From Planctomycetota bacterium (GTDB lineage Bacteria; Planctomycetota; B15-G4): a stretch of DNA of 64,000 bases. Shown in pieces: positions 16,016 through 25,565 of the stretch; within the stretch, counting starts at the first letter, position 1; every line of letters begins with the position of its first letter. Under the pieces are notes generated by a model. That model saw only the letters and a program-made list of their open reading frames with translations. It searched no databases and had not been told where the DNA came from. The translations under genes and the position numbers were made by a program. The stretch spans positions 64,001-128,000 of the forward strand of contig JAJDEO010000013.1 in the NCBI GenBank assembly GCA_029259745.1, written 5' to 3'.

Positions 16016-18549
16016 TGCCAGACACCGACCGCGCCCGTCTCATCGAGGACATCTTCCACGACGCGCTCGACATCGACGCGTCGGAGCGCGCCGCCTTCCT
16101 CGCCGACCGCTGCGGCAACGACAGCGACCTCGCGCGGGACGTCGCCGAGCTGTTGGAGGCCGACGCCGCCGCCACGGCGATCGTGGCGCCGTCCAGCTCA
16201 CAGCTCGCCGCCGCCTTGGCCGCCGAAGACACGGCACTCGGCACGACGTTGGGACCGTGGACGCTCGAGGCCGTCGTCGGCGCCGGCGGCATGGGACGCG
16301 TCTACCGCGCGACGCGGCGCGCCGACTTCGAGCAACGGGCGGCCGTGAAGGTGATCCGGCACGAGCTCGGCGGCACGCAGATCCTCGAACGTTTCCGCCG
16401 CGAGCGCGCGACGCTCGCCCGACTCGAACACCCCGGGATCGCGCGGCTGCTCGACGGCGGTGCCACCGAGGACGGCCGGCCATGGCTCGCCACCGAATAC
16501 GTCGACGGCCAACAGCTCGACGTGTGGTGCGCCACGCGGTCGCTCGATCGCGAGACGCGGCTGAAGCTCTTCCTCGACATCTGCGACGCGGTGTCCTATG
16601 CCCACCGCCGCCTGGTCGTGCATCGCGACCTCAAGCCCGCGAACATCCTCGTCGACGAGCGGGGCACGCCGCGCCTGCTCGACTTCGGTATCGCGAAGGT
16701 CCTCGAGAGCGTCGACGCCGAGACGGACCTCCACGGCACGCCGCACGTCGACGAGTCGTCGGAGATCACGCTCGCCGGCGCGTCGCCGATGACGCCGGCT
16801 TACGCGAGTCCCGAGCAGCTCAGCGGTCGCGGCGTGAGCGCGGCCTCCGACGTCTATGCTCTCGGCGTCATCCTGCACGAACTGCTCACAGGCGAGCGCC
16901 CGGCGCGCGACGGGAATCCAGCGCATGCCTTGCCGCGCGACCTCGACGCGGTCATCGCGAAGGCGCTCGCCGAACGTCCCGAGGATCGCTACGGCGATGT
17001 CGCGCGCCTGGCCGAAGACGTGCGGCGTCACCTCACGCACTTCCCCGTCGCCGCGCTGCGCGACACATGGAGCTATCGCGCGCGATGCTTCGTACGCCGT
17101 CAACGCGCCGCCGCCGCGCTCGGGGCGGCCCTGCTCGCGCTCGGGGTGGCCGCCGCCGTCCAGACCTATGACGCCTATCAACGCGACCAGGCCCAGTTCC
17201 TCGACATCCTGCGCCTCTCGGACGGCGCCCGCCTGCGCGCCCTGCGCGCCGACATGGACGGCCCGCTCTGGCCGCCTCGCGACAACGCCGCTGCACTCGA
17301 TGCGTGGCTCACCGAGGCGCGCGAAGTGCTCGGACGCCGTGAACAGCACGCCAGGCGCCTCGCAACGCTGACCGCGACGATCGAGAGCGGCGAAGGCGAC
17401 GACGACACGACCTGGTGGCACGGCGAACTCAAGAAGCTCACGGATGTCCTCGATGACTTCGCAAGCGGCGACATCTTTGGCCAGACGGTCGCGTCGGTCG
17501 AAGTGCGCCGCCGCCGTCACGACGAGATCGTGACCGCGTCCTTCGACGGACCGGCCGCCGAGGCCTGGAAGCGCGCCATCGCGTCGATCCGCGCCCCCGA
17601 CGAGTGCCCCGCGTACGAAGGGCTCGAGCTGACGCCGCAGTGGGGTCTGGTCCCGCTGGGTCGCCAGCCCGACACCGGCCTGTGGGAGTTTTTCGACGTC
17701 CAAACCGGTGCGCCACCGACGCGCGCCGACGACGACATCCTGCACATGGATGACGACTCGGCCGTCGTGTTCGTCCTCCTCCCCGGCGGACGATTCGCGA
17801 TGGGCTCGCAGCGTTCGGACCGTGACTACCTCAACTACGACCCGTCCATGGCGGCCGACGAAGCGCCACTGCACGCCGTCGAGCTGCAGCCGTTCTTCCT
17901 CTCGAAGTACGAACTCACGCAGGGTCAGTGGAAACGCATGCGCGGCGACGAACCATCACACATCCGCGCCAAGCACGAGAACTTCGATGTGTCGCTGGAG
18001 CATCCCGTCGAGCAGGTGAGCTGGAACGACGCACACGAGCAGATGCGGCGGCACGGGTGGGTGCTCCCCACCGAGGCGCAGTGGGAGTACGCAGCGCGGG
18101 GCGGGACGCACACGCGCTGGTCGGTCGGTGACGACATCTCTCAGCTCGACACCGTCGCGAACCTGGCTGACCTCGATGCACGCGAGCTCGACGGTCCGAC
18201 GGGTTGGTCGTACGCCGGGGCCGTCGAACACGACCTGCGCGATGGACACTTGGTCCACGCGCCGGTGGGCTCGTTCCGCGCCAACCCGTTCGGACTGCAC
18301 GACATGCACGGCAACGTCTGGGAGTGGTGCCGCGACATGCCGATGCCCTACCTCCCGACGATCGTCATCGCGCCCGACGGCGAGCGCGAGATCCCCGCAG
18401 ACATCGGCGACCTCGACACGCGCATCCTGCGCGGTGGGTCATTCGGCAGCCCACCCGAACGCCTCCGCAGCGCCGCGCGTTGGAGCGCCGACCGCGACTT
18501 TCGCACTCAGGCCGCCGGCGTCCGGCCCGCGCGCAACGTTGATCCGTGA
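16015..18549 (+). CDS. Ser/Thr protein kinase fused to formylglycine-generating-enzyme-like domain
   Basis: An 844-residue membrane protein. A Hanks-type kinase domain (about 80-350) has the Gly loop GAGGMGRVY, Lys112, HRDLKPAN with catalytic Asp205, and DFG at 223-225; a 70-residue N-terminal helical region precedes it. One membrane helix lies near 363-383, then a charged helical linker, then an FGE-sulfatase/SUMF1-type domain from about 584 to the end (LLPGGRFAMGSQ, LTQGQW, PVEQVSWNDA, LPTEAQWEYAARGG, DMHGNVWEWC, RGGSF). The topology would put the kinase in the cytoplasm and the FGE-like domain outside. Kinase-FGE fusions are known in Planctomycetota. The gene is translationally coupled to the C25 peptidase. 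The N-terminal ATG at 16015 was chosen for that overlap. Confidence 0.9.
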   Translation: MPDTDRARLIEDIFHDALDIDASERAAFLADRCGNDSDLARDVAELLEADAAATAIVAPSSSQLAAALAAEDTALGTTLGPWTLEAVVGAGGMGRVYRATRRADFEQRAAVKVIRHELGGTQILERFRRERATLARLEHPGIARLLDGGATEDGRPWLATEYVDGQQLDVWCATRSLDRETRLKLFLDICDAVSYAHRRLVVHRDLKPANILVDERGTPRLLDFGIAKVLESVDAETDLHGTPHVDESSEITLAGASPMTPAYASPEQLSGRGVSAASDVYALGVILHELLTGERPARDGNPAHALPRDLDAVIAKALAERPEDRYGDVARLAEDVRRHLTHFPVAALRDTWSYRARCFVRRQRAAAALGAALLALGVAAAVQTYDAYQRDQAQFLDILRLSDGARLRALRADMDGPLWPPRDNAAALDAWLTEAREVLGRREQHARRLATLTATIESGEGDDDTTWWHGELKKLTDVLDDFASGDIFGQTVASVEVRRRRHDEIVTASFDGPAAEAWKRAIASIRAPDECPAYEGLELTPQWGLVPLGRQPDTGLWEFFDVQTGAPPTRADDDILHMDDDSAVVFVLLPGGRFAMGSQRSDRDYLNYDPSMAADEAPLHAVELQPFFLSKYELTQGQWKRMRGDEPSHIRAKHENFDVSLEHPVEQVSWNDAHEQMRRHGWVLPTEAQWEYAARGGTHTRWSVGDDISQLDTVANLADLDARELDGPTGWSYAGAVEHDLRDGHLVHAPVGSFRANPFGLHDMHGNVWEWCRDMPMPYLPTIVIAPDGEREIPADIGDLDTRILRGGSFGSPPERLRSAARWSADRDFRTQAAGVRPARNVDP

Positions 18550-18567
18550 CGCTCCGCTGCGATCCGC

Positions 18568-20088
18568 TCAGCTCGGTTCGCGCAGGCGGTAGACCTCGCC
18601 GGGCTCGTCCGTCAGGTCGCTTCCACGCTCGGCCTCGTCGCGGATCCCTTCCAGCATCCCGCGGAACACGAAGCCGTGCAGCGGGAGCACCGCGTACCAG
18701 TAGAGAAGTCCGAAGAGTCCCTTGGGGATGAAGCGCGCCGTCTGCACGAGCTCGACGACGTCGTCGCGTTCGGTGGGACGCAGCTCGAACTCGAGCAACG
18801 CGTCACCCGGGACCTTCATCTCGGCACGCAATGCGATGTGCTTGGGCGTGGAGATCTCCGTGACCCGCCAAAAGTCGAGCGCCTCGCCATAGCGCACGCG
18901 CGTCGGGTCGCGCCGACCGCGACGCAGACCGGGACCGCCGACGAGGCGATCTAAGCGGCCGCGAAGTCGCCAGAGCCAGTCGGCCGCGTAGTAACCATGC
19001 CCGCCGCCGATGCGACAGACGGCCTCGAAGACACGCTTGGCGTCGCCGCGCACGTGCACGGCCCAGCGGTCGGTGAACGCATCGCCACCCGACCAGTCGG
19101 GGTCGCCGGGCACAGGCCCCGCGTCACTCCACGCCGTCTCGACCGTGTGATCGTCGATGTGACTGTAAGCCGCCTCGATCGCCTCGCGCGCCGTGAGCCG
19201 AGTTGACGGCATGAGGCGCTGGGCCTCGTCGTCACGACACACGACGGGATTACGCAGTCCGGCCGCGAGTGGACGCGCGATGCGCGCACTGATCGGCGTG
19301 ACGAGGTGGATCCAGAGCGAGCTGAGCTTTGGCGAAAGGATGGGGACGGGAATGACGATCCGTGCGGGCAGTCCGCGCACGTCGGCGAGCGTCGCCATGA
19401 AGTCGCGGTAGTTCAGAACCGTCGGGCCGCCGATGTCGAGCGTGCGGCCGATCGTCTCGGGGACGTCGAGACAGGCAACGAGATAATGCAACACATCACG
19501 AACCGCGATCGGCTGGCACGCCGTCGTGACCCAACGCGGCGTCACCATCACGGGCAGTCGCTCGACGAGGTAGCGCATGATCTCGAACGACGCCGACCCC
19601 GATCCGATGATCATCGCCGCGCGCAGCACGGTCACGGGCACAGGCCCCGCGGCGAGCACCTCCTCCACTTCACGCCGCGACGCGAGATGCTTGCTGAGTT
19701 TCTTGCCGGTCTCACCGAGCCCGCCGAGGTAGATGATCCGCCCGACGTCCGCGCGTTCGGCCGCGAGCGCGAAGACCTCCGCGAGGTGACGGTCCTGCTC
19801 CCGATAAGCCGCGCCGGCGGCGAGCATCGAGTGGATGAGGTAGTACGCCGCCGCGCAGCCCTGCATGGCCGACGCCACGGCGTCCTCGTCGCTCGCATCC
19901 CCCTCTGTGACCGTCAGGCGGGGATTGTCGGCCCACGGACGCCCGGACAGCTTGCGAGGCGAACGCACGAGGCAGCAGACCTCGTAGCCCTCCTCGAGCA
20001 AGCGCGGCACGAGACGCCCGCCGATGTAGCCGGTGGCTCCTGTCACGAGGACGCGGACACCGCGCGCAGTCTCAGCATGAATCGTCAT
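18568..20088 (-). CDS. SDR NAD(P)-binding protein fused to DUF2867 (SRPBCC-like) domain
   Basis: A 506-residue cytoplasmic protein. The N-terminal part (about 10-300) is an atypical short-chain dehydrogenase/NmrA-like Rossmann domain with VLVTGATGYIGG and a YLGGLGE strand. The C-terminal part (about 330-495) matches the DUF2867 pattern of lipid/hydrophobic-ligand proteins (GYYAADWLWRLRG, LDFWRV, ELRPTERDDVVEL, GLLYWYAVLPLHGFVFRGML). The fused architecture is a known family of unknown substrate, sometimes annotated as nucleoside-sugar epimerase. Start ATG at 20088 (MTIHAETARG). It is convergent with the kinase-FGE gene, 18 bases apart. Confidence 0.85.
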   Translation of the reverse strand: MTIHAETARGVRVLVTGATGYIGGRLVPRLLEEGYEVCCLVRSPRKLSGRPWADNPRLTVTEGDASDEDAVASAMQGCAAAYYLIHSMLAAGAAYREQDRHLAEVFALAAERADVGRIIYLGGLGETGKKLSKHLASRREVEEVLAAGPVPVTVLRAAMIIGSGSASFEIMRYLVERLPVMVTPRWVTTACQPIAVRDVLHYLVACLDVPETIGRTLDIGGPTVLNYRDFMATLADVRGLPARIVIPVPILSPKLSSLWIHLVTPISARIARPLAAGLRNPVVCRDDEAQRLMPSTRLTAREAIEAAYSHIDDHTVETAWSDAGPVPGDPDWSGGDAFTDRWAVHVRGDAKRVFEAVCRIGGGHGYYAADWLWRLRGRLDRLVGGPGLRRGRRDPTRVRYGEALDFWRVTEISTPKHIALRAEMKVPGDALLEFELRPTERDDVVELVQTARFIPKGLFGLLYWYAVLPLHGFVFRGMLEGIRDEAERGSDLTDEPGEVYRLREPS

Positions 20089-20252
20089 GCGCCCTTGATA
20101 GCGAACCCGCGTCCGCCGCGCCGTAACCACTTCTCACGAGCCCGGCGGCTCCGGAACGACGCAAGGCATCGCGCGTCTCGCCCTCGGCCTGCGAACGCCT
20201 CGCGTACGTCCTGATATGCTGCGCTGATCTTCCCTCCCTCGAGAACCTTCCC

Positions 20253-21218
20253 ATGCCGTCACGAGCCCTCTCACTCGCCGCCCTCACCAGCCTGATGCTC
20301 AGCCCGGCGGCCCTCGCCGGCGAGACGATTCAGGTGACCATCCGCGGCGAAGTCGAGTTCAACAGCATCTCGCCGCCGCCGCTCGGCAACGCCATGGTCG
20401 GCGACGACGCAGCGATCACCTTCACGCTCGACAGCGACGACTTCGTCAACAACGCGACCTTCCCGACGCGCGGCTACGTCATCGACGAAAGTTCGTTCGA
20501 GCTCACGATCGACACGACCACCGTCGGCATCGCCAGCCCGTTTCCCGCCGGCCCGCCGCCGTTTTTCGTTCTGCGTGACAACGACCCGGCCGTCGATGGC
20601 TTCTTCCTCTCGACCGACACGTCGGGCCCGACCGGCGTGCCGCTCGACCAGGCCGGCGTCTTCGGTGATTTCATCGCGCAGTTCTCGGTGACCTACGGCG
20701 GAGCGACGCTTCCGTCGCTCGACATCCTCGATGCCGTCGGCACCTACGATTTCACGGGCCTGACGGTATTCAGCTTCTCCGTCGACGACGGTCCGTTCAA
20801 CCCGCTTGGCTTCATCTTCGAGGATCTCGAAATCGCCGTCGTCGAACAGACGTGGAACGACGAGGGCTGTGCGTTGGCCGGCGCCACCGGCGAGCCCAGC
20901 CTGCTCGGCCTCGGCGACTTGTCAGCGGGCAGCAACAACGCCCTGCGCCTGCTCGACGCGGCACCCTCGGCAACGGCGGGTCTCTTCTTCGGCCTCGGAA
21001 GCGGCGCGGTGCCGTTCAAGGGTGGCACGCTCAAGCCGTTCCCCTTCTTCCCGCCGACGATCCTCACGACGAGCGCCACCGGAGCGATCCAGCTTCCGTT
21101 CGTGATGCCGGCGGGCGCACCCGCTGGCACGGAGCTCTGGTTCCAGTACGCGATCTCCGACATGGGCGCGCCCGTCAACGTCGCGCTGTCGAACGCGCTC
21201 CGCGGCGTGACTCCCTGA
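20253..21218 (+). CDS. Secreted protein with PFKGG C-terminal domain
   Basis: A 321-residue exported protein with a signal peptide at residues 1-22 (ending ALAG). Residues 25-200 look like a PEP-CTERM-style beta-sandwich protein: IRGEVEFNSIS, a VGDDAAITFTLDSDDF segment typical of such proteins, and FDFTG-like strands. I cannot assign a function. The C-terminal 120 residues are the shared domain (WNDEGCALAGATGEP, VPFKGGTLKPFP, ALSNALRGVTP-stop). It is followed by a strong bidirectional terminator and convergent with the metzincin gene. Confidence 0.82.
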   Translation: MPSRALSLAALTSLMLSPAALAGETIQVTIRGEVEFNSISPPPLGNAMVGDDAAITFTLDSDDFVNNATFPTRGYVIDESSFELTIDTTTVGIASPFPAGPPPFFVLRDNDPAVDGFFLSTDTSGPTGVPLDQAGVFGDFIAQFSVTYGGATLPSLDILDAVGTYDFTGLTVFSFSVDDGPFNPLGFIFEDLEIAVVEQTWNDEGCALAGATGEPSLLGLGDLSAGSNNALRLLDAAPSATAGLFFGLGSGAVPFKGGTLKPFPFFPPTILTTSATGAIQLPFVMPAGAPAGTELWFQYAISDMGAPVNVALSNALRGVTP

Positions 21219-21233
21219 GTTCCGCTCGCACCA

Positions 21234-21297
21234 CCTGAATGAGGCGACGGCTCACGGCAGCGTTTCCACGCGCCGTGAGCCGTCGCAGTCGTTCAGG
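21234..21297. terminator. Strong bidirectional hairpin terminator
   Basis: A perfect 15-bp stem (GCGACGGCTCACGGC / GCCGTGAGCCGTCGC) with a 13-base loop, and an outer CCTGAA/TTCAGG pairing. It lies between the convergent stops at 21218 and 21308 and should serve both genes. Confidence 0.8.
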
Positions 21298-21307
21298 CCG
21301 AGGTCTG

Positions 21308-23002
21308 CTAGAGAATGACCCACGTCGAGATGATGCTCGTCGCACCCGTGAAGCCGCCGCCGTCGAGGAACACGGCCTGGCTGCGGAACGTCAGCCCCGA
21401 AGCCGACGCGGGCAGCTCGACCGAGAAGCCGCTGATCCCGGCCGCATCGACCGACGCTGCGTTCAAGATCACGTAGTTGAGCAGGACGTTGGTCCCGCCG
21501 AACGGAAACGTCGTGCCGTCGAGCGAGATCAGCAGGTAGGCCGTCTCGCCGGCGTCTGAGCCGTAGGTCCACTGCAGAGTGTCACCCGTGAGCGCAATCG
21601 TCGGCACCGTGAGCTTCGGTGGATCGTTGGCGACGTACTCCATCGCCAGCGAGTTGCTCGGCCCCGTCGAGTTCGAGACCTGCACCGTCGCGGTGCCGAG
21701 CGAGAACGGCTGCGGCGCCAGGAACTGCAGCGTCGAGGGCGTGGAGCTGATCACGTTGACGCTCTGGGGTCCGTTGCCGCTATCGACCAACACCTCTTGA
21801 GCGAAGGTCAGATCCGTGCCGGTGAGTTCGACGGTGAGCGCGTCGAGCGACGCGACGACCGGCGTGTCGATCGCCGACAGCGTCATGAGCGGCGGGTCCC
21901 CCAGGCACGTCACCGAGCCCTTCGTGGCGTTGATCGAGTTCGTGCTCGTGGGACCGAACTCTGTCGGTGAACCGCACCCGCCCGAGCACATGATCCCGCA
22001 GCCCGACTGTCCGTTGCAGTGACTCGCGCCCCAGTTGTGACCGAGCTCGTGCGCGGACAGACGCGTCCGCAACGTCAAGCTACCGGTGTACTTCGACTGC
22101 ACGTGACCGTAGCCGAACGAGTTGCAGATGCCGTTGAGGTAGGCCGTCCCGATGACGCTGCCGTCGAGATTCTTGCCCGTGAACAGCTGCGCGACATCGC
22201 GCGGGATCGACTGCTGGCTGCTCTGCCAGTGGTTGCGAAACTGCGAGAGCAGCGTCGAGTTGTTCGTGCTGGTGTAAGGGTCCGGTTCGGACGTGCGGAC
22301 GATGATCGCCGTGATCTCGAACGAGATGCCGACTTCGTTCTGGTAGATCACGTCGACGCCATTGAGGACGTTCTCGATGTCTTGCTCGGTCGCGGTGACG
22401 GAGCTGCCGTTGCTCGTGTAGAACTCGAAGTCCGAGTCGATGGCGAGCTCGGCGACGCTGAGCTGCGTGCCGGCGTACTGCGCGCCGGCGCCGTGGTGGT
22501 GAGCGCGCTCTTCGAGTGCGCCGCAGATACCGCCGGGATCGATCGTGTCGGCATCGTTGAAGATGACGTGCTCGCGACCCGCGACGTGCTGCACGGCCCA
22601 GAGCGGCTCGTCGGCCGCCCGACGCACGATGATGTCGAGTTCACCGTCGACGAGCGAACCTGCGACGAGACTGTCGGCAACACCTTCGACGTAACCGCGG
22701 AAGGTGGCAACGGCGGGAGCCACGGTCGGGACGAGCGCGCCTGTGGCGTCCTGGACGAGCAGTTGGAACGACGGGCCGCGCAGCGAGTGCGGGGCGACGA
22801 CCAGCGTGACGAGTTCGTCGCCGAGCGGGACCTCGATGTCCAACGCGCCATCGAGAGAGTTCGGGACGTCGAGCGTCGCGACGGTGGCGGTCGCGACGTC
22901 GAAGGCGGAGAGTTCGTTCGTCGTCGGCGCGCGCACCTGTTGCGCCCAAGCGGGCGAGGACAGGGCGGCGACGACCAAGAGACCACAGACAGCATCACGC
23001 AT
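21308..23002 (-). CDS. Secreted metzincin-type zinc metalloprotease with IPT/TIG-like domain
   Basis: A 564-residue exported protease. Signal peptide residues 1-20 from the ATG at 23002 (MRDAVCGLLVVAALSSPAWA). A propeptide-like beta region is followed by a reprolysin/M12-like catalytic domain (about 180-380) with the zinc motif HELGHNWGASH at residues 318-328 and Cys-rich surroundings (CNGQSGCGIMCSGGCG) and a later Ser/Thr/Asn-rich segment. Residues 395-475 resemble an IPT/TIG beta-sandwich (LTFAQEVLVDSG). The last 90 residues form a beta domain ending TSIISTWVIL-stop, which lacks the PFKGG motif. Probably degrades proteins outside the cell. Confidence 0.9.
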   Translation of the reverse strand: MRDAVCGLLVVAALSSPAWAQQVRAPTTNELSAFDVATATVATLDVPNSLDGALDIEVPLGDELVTLVVAPHSLRGPSFQLLVQDATGALVPTVAPAVATFRGYVEGVADSLVAGSLVDGELDIIVRRAADEPLWAVQHVAGREHVIFNDADTIDPGGICGALEERAHHHGAGAQYAGTQLSVAELAIDSDFEFYTSNGSSVTATEQDIENVLNGVDVIYQNEVGISFEITAIIVRTSEPDPYTSTNNSTLLSQFRNHWQSSQQSIPRDVAQLFTGKNLDGSVIGTAYLNGICNSFGYGHVQSKYTGSLTLRTRLSAHELGHNWGASHCNGQSGCGIMCSGGCGSPTEFGPTSTNSINATKGSVTCLGDPPLMTLSAIDTPVVASLDALTVELTGTDLTFAQEVLVDSGNGPQSVNVISSTPSTLQFLAPQPFSLGTATVQVSNSTGPSNSLAMEYVANDPPKLTVPTIALTGDTLQWTYGSDAGETAYLLISLDGTTFPFGGTNVLLNYVILNAASVDAAGISGFSVELPASASGLTFRSQAVFLDGGGFTGATSIISTWVIL

Positions 23003-23375
23003 GGCGAGGCTCACGGGGAATCGGGAGAGAAGCGCGGCGAAATGCCCACGCCGTCCCGACATGATATGCGGGATCGCGCGGCGCGCGGCGGATGAGACGT
23101 CATCGGCACGCGATCGCGCTCGTTGACGCTGAACACGGCGTTCAGCGCCAGGTGCGACGTCGCCTCGAGGTCACCCGCCCGAGCCCTTTCACAGCGCGTC
23201 GCGTCACACTCCGGCACGATTGACGTTGACATGATGGTCGTGCTCTTCGACCTCCGTACACCGCACAGAAAGCTTCGAAAAAGCGCGTTTCGCCCCCCTC
23301 GCATCACCGTTCCTCACTCGTGTCGCGTTGCCTTGAACACGCGACGGACACGACGACTCCCAAGAGGACAGCACG
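23003..23375. other. Intergenic region with one hairpin
   Basis: A 373-base gap between divergent genes, so it should carry both promoters. It contains an 8-bp perfect hairpin (CGCTGAAC / GTTCAGCG, 23127-23147) roughly 125 bases upstream of the metzincin start. A TTGACGTTGACATGATGG segment near 23220 could contain a -35 element, but I cannot place a matching -10. AAGAGGA precedes the HEAT-repeat gene as ribosome site. Confidence 0.4.
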
Positions 23376-25316
23376 ATGCGAACGATCCTACTCAGCGCCA
23401 TACTCGCAGCACTCTGCGCGTCACCCGCGTTCTCACACGGGGGACAGTTCAAAGGCTCCGGCGACTCGGCCGGCGGCGGAAGCGCTGCCTCGGGAGCGGC
23501 CACACCTCCCGCGACACCGGGCGGCGCCGCGGGAGCCAGCGCGGGCTCGCCGGCCTCCGGCGCAGGCGGACTTCGTGGCGGGGCATCCGGAGGCGCCGGC
23601 CAACGCGGCCGGCAAGGCAAGGGCCCGCGCACCGGTGGCTCGGTCGACTTCGGTCCGAGCTACGACGGCTGGGAGTTCTGGTGGGACGCGAACAAGGACC
23701 GCTACCTGAACCTGCGCAACCGCGTCGGCGCACAGAAGACGGTGTCGGGCAGCTTCGGTGCGCTCACCGGCCGTGGACGGAACGGCCCGAGCACGTCGTC
23801 CAACCGTCCCACGCACGACGACATCATGCAGAAGATCCTGCCCGACCTCCTCACGCTCATGGCCACCGAGGACGACCGCGACATCCTCGACTCGTCGATC
23901 CTCGCGCTCGCACGCTCCGTACCCGAAGAGGGCGAGAGCACTGTCGTCGAGGCTGCGCTTCCGATGCTCGCGCACAATGAACTCTCGGTGCAGACCTCGG
24001 CCACGATCTCGCTCGGCGTGCTCGGTTCGAGTGATGCCATCGACGTGTTGACAGCGCTGATGACGGCCAGCTCGGCCGGACGTCGCCATGTCGGCGGTGG
24101 CGAGGTGCCGCAGTTCGTGCGCGCTTTCGGCGCGCTCGGCCTGGGCTTCATCGACGACCCGCGCTCCGTCCAGCCGCTCATCGACATCGTCGAGAAGCTG
24201 CCCGACTCCGAGCGCGACACGAAGGTCTGCGCGATCGTCGCGCTTGGCCTCATGGACAACGAGCGTATCGGCGACGCATTCCCCGTGTTGATCGAGCAGC
24301 TCGACAACCGGCGCCTCGACACGTTCATCAAGAGCTACATCCCGACGACTCTCGCGAAGATGGCGGGCGGAACGATGCGCGAGTCGATCGGTCCGCTGCT
24401 CGACGTCTTCAACGATCGCGACACGGACAACGCCGTGCGTCAGTCGGTCGCGATCGGCCTCGGTCGTCTCGCGACGATGGACGACACCGAGGTCATCGAC
24501 GCGCTCTCCGACTACGCCACGGGCGGACGCGACGTCCAGACGCGTCACTACGCCTTCATCAGCCTCGGCAAGATCGGTGCACGCGACGACGCGCCCGAAC
24601 AACGTCGCGACGCTCATGACGCCCTCGTGCGCCTGCTCGCCAACGAGACGACGAAGCCGTCGACGAAGTCGAACGCTCCCTGGGCCGCCATCGCCTCGGC
24701 ACTCTACGCTCGCGGCGAAGCGCACAGAGACGCCCACCCCGAGATCATCGACCGCCTCTGGTGGGCCTACGGAGACACGAAGAACGCCTCGTACCGAGCC
24801 GCGTACGTCATCGCCCTCGGCCTCATGGACAGCAGGGAACACGCCGGCGCGCTCCACACCGACTTCCTCGAGTCGAAGGACAACGACTTCCGCGGCTACG
24901 CGGCCGTCGCGCTCGGCCTCATGGGCCACGAGAAGGCCAAGCTCGACTTCCGCGGAATGGTCCAGAACGCGACCGTCGCGCCGACGTTCCGCCTGCAGCT
25001 CGCGACGTCCCTCGGTCTGCTGGCTGACGGCGGAGCCATCGAGGTGCTCGTGAACACACTCGAGACGGCGCAGACCCTCGGCGTGAGCTCGGCTGTCGCG
25101 AAGGCACTCGGCCTGATCGGCGATGCCTCGGCGCTGGCGCCGCTGCTCGCCGTCGCCAACGACGATCGCAAGCCGACCATCACGCGTGCCTTCGCGGCCG
25201 TCGGTCTCGGCATCGTCGGCGAACGCGGCGACCTCCCGTTCAACGCACGCATCTCGGAGGACAACAACTACCGCGCCCGCGTGCCGGCCATCGACGAGAT
25301 CCTCGACATCCTGTGA
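23376..25316 (+). CDS. Secreted HEAT-repeat protein
   Basis: A 646-residue exported protein with a signal peptide at residues 1-20 and a 70-residue low-complexity Gly/Ala/Ser linker (about 24-90). From about residue 145 to the end it consists of HEAT/PBS-lyase-like alpha-helical repeats, each with a segment like VAIGLGRLATMDD, AYVIALGLMDS, AAVALGLMGH or AKALGLIGDAS. Such solenoids act as protein-binding scaffolds; no catalytic residues are evident. It lacks the shared PFKGG domain. It stands alone, with divergent and convergent neighbours. Confidence 0.88.
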   Translation: MRTILLSAILAALCASPAFSHGGQFKGSGDSAGGGSAASGAATPPATPGGAAGASAGSPASGAGGLRGGASGGAGQRGRQGKGPRTGGSVDFGPSYDGWEFWWDANKDRYLNLRNRVGAQKTVSGSFGALTGRGRNGPSTSSNRPTHDDIMQKILPDLLTLMATEDDRDILDSSILALARSVPEEGESTVVEAALPMLAHNELSVQTSATISLGVLGSSDAIDVLTALMTASSAGRRHVGGGEVPQFVRAFGALGLGFIDDPRSVQPLIDIVEKLPDSERDTKVCAIVALGLMDNERIGDAFPVLIEQLDNRRLDTFIKSYIPTTLAKMAGGTMRESIGPLLDVFNDRDTDNAVRQSVAIGLGRLATMDDTEVIDALSDYATGGRDVQTRHYAFISLGKIGARDDAPEQRRDAHDALVRLLANETTKPSTKSNAPWAAIASALYARGEAHRDAHPEIIDRLWWAYGDTKNASYRAAYVIALGLMDSREHAGALHTDFLESKDNDFRGYAAVALGLMGHEKAKLDFRGMVQNATVAPTFRLQLATSLGLLADGGAIEVLVNTLETAQTLGVSSAVAKALGLIGDASALAPLLAVANDDRKPTITRAFAAVGLGIVGERGDLPFNARISEDNNYRARVPAIDEILDIL

Positions 25317-25565
25317 TGACGGACAGGGTCGGAGGCCTGTGAGTGGGCCTTCGAGCGTGTGGAAAAAGTCAATCCGTCCGTGGCAGCCTCGGGTCGCTGG
25401 AATCCGCCACGTACGAAAGCACTTTCACCACACGCGGGTTGGGGCCGCTGACGCCACGCGTCGGCGGCCCCCTTCTCGTGTCTACGGGATTGCTCACGGA
25501 CGATCTACCGCTGTCGCGAAAGACCGGCCACGCCCCCGCGACAATCGTCCATGAATCACCCGGAC

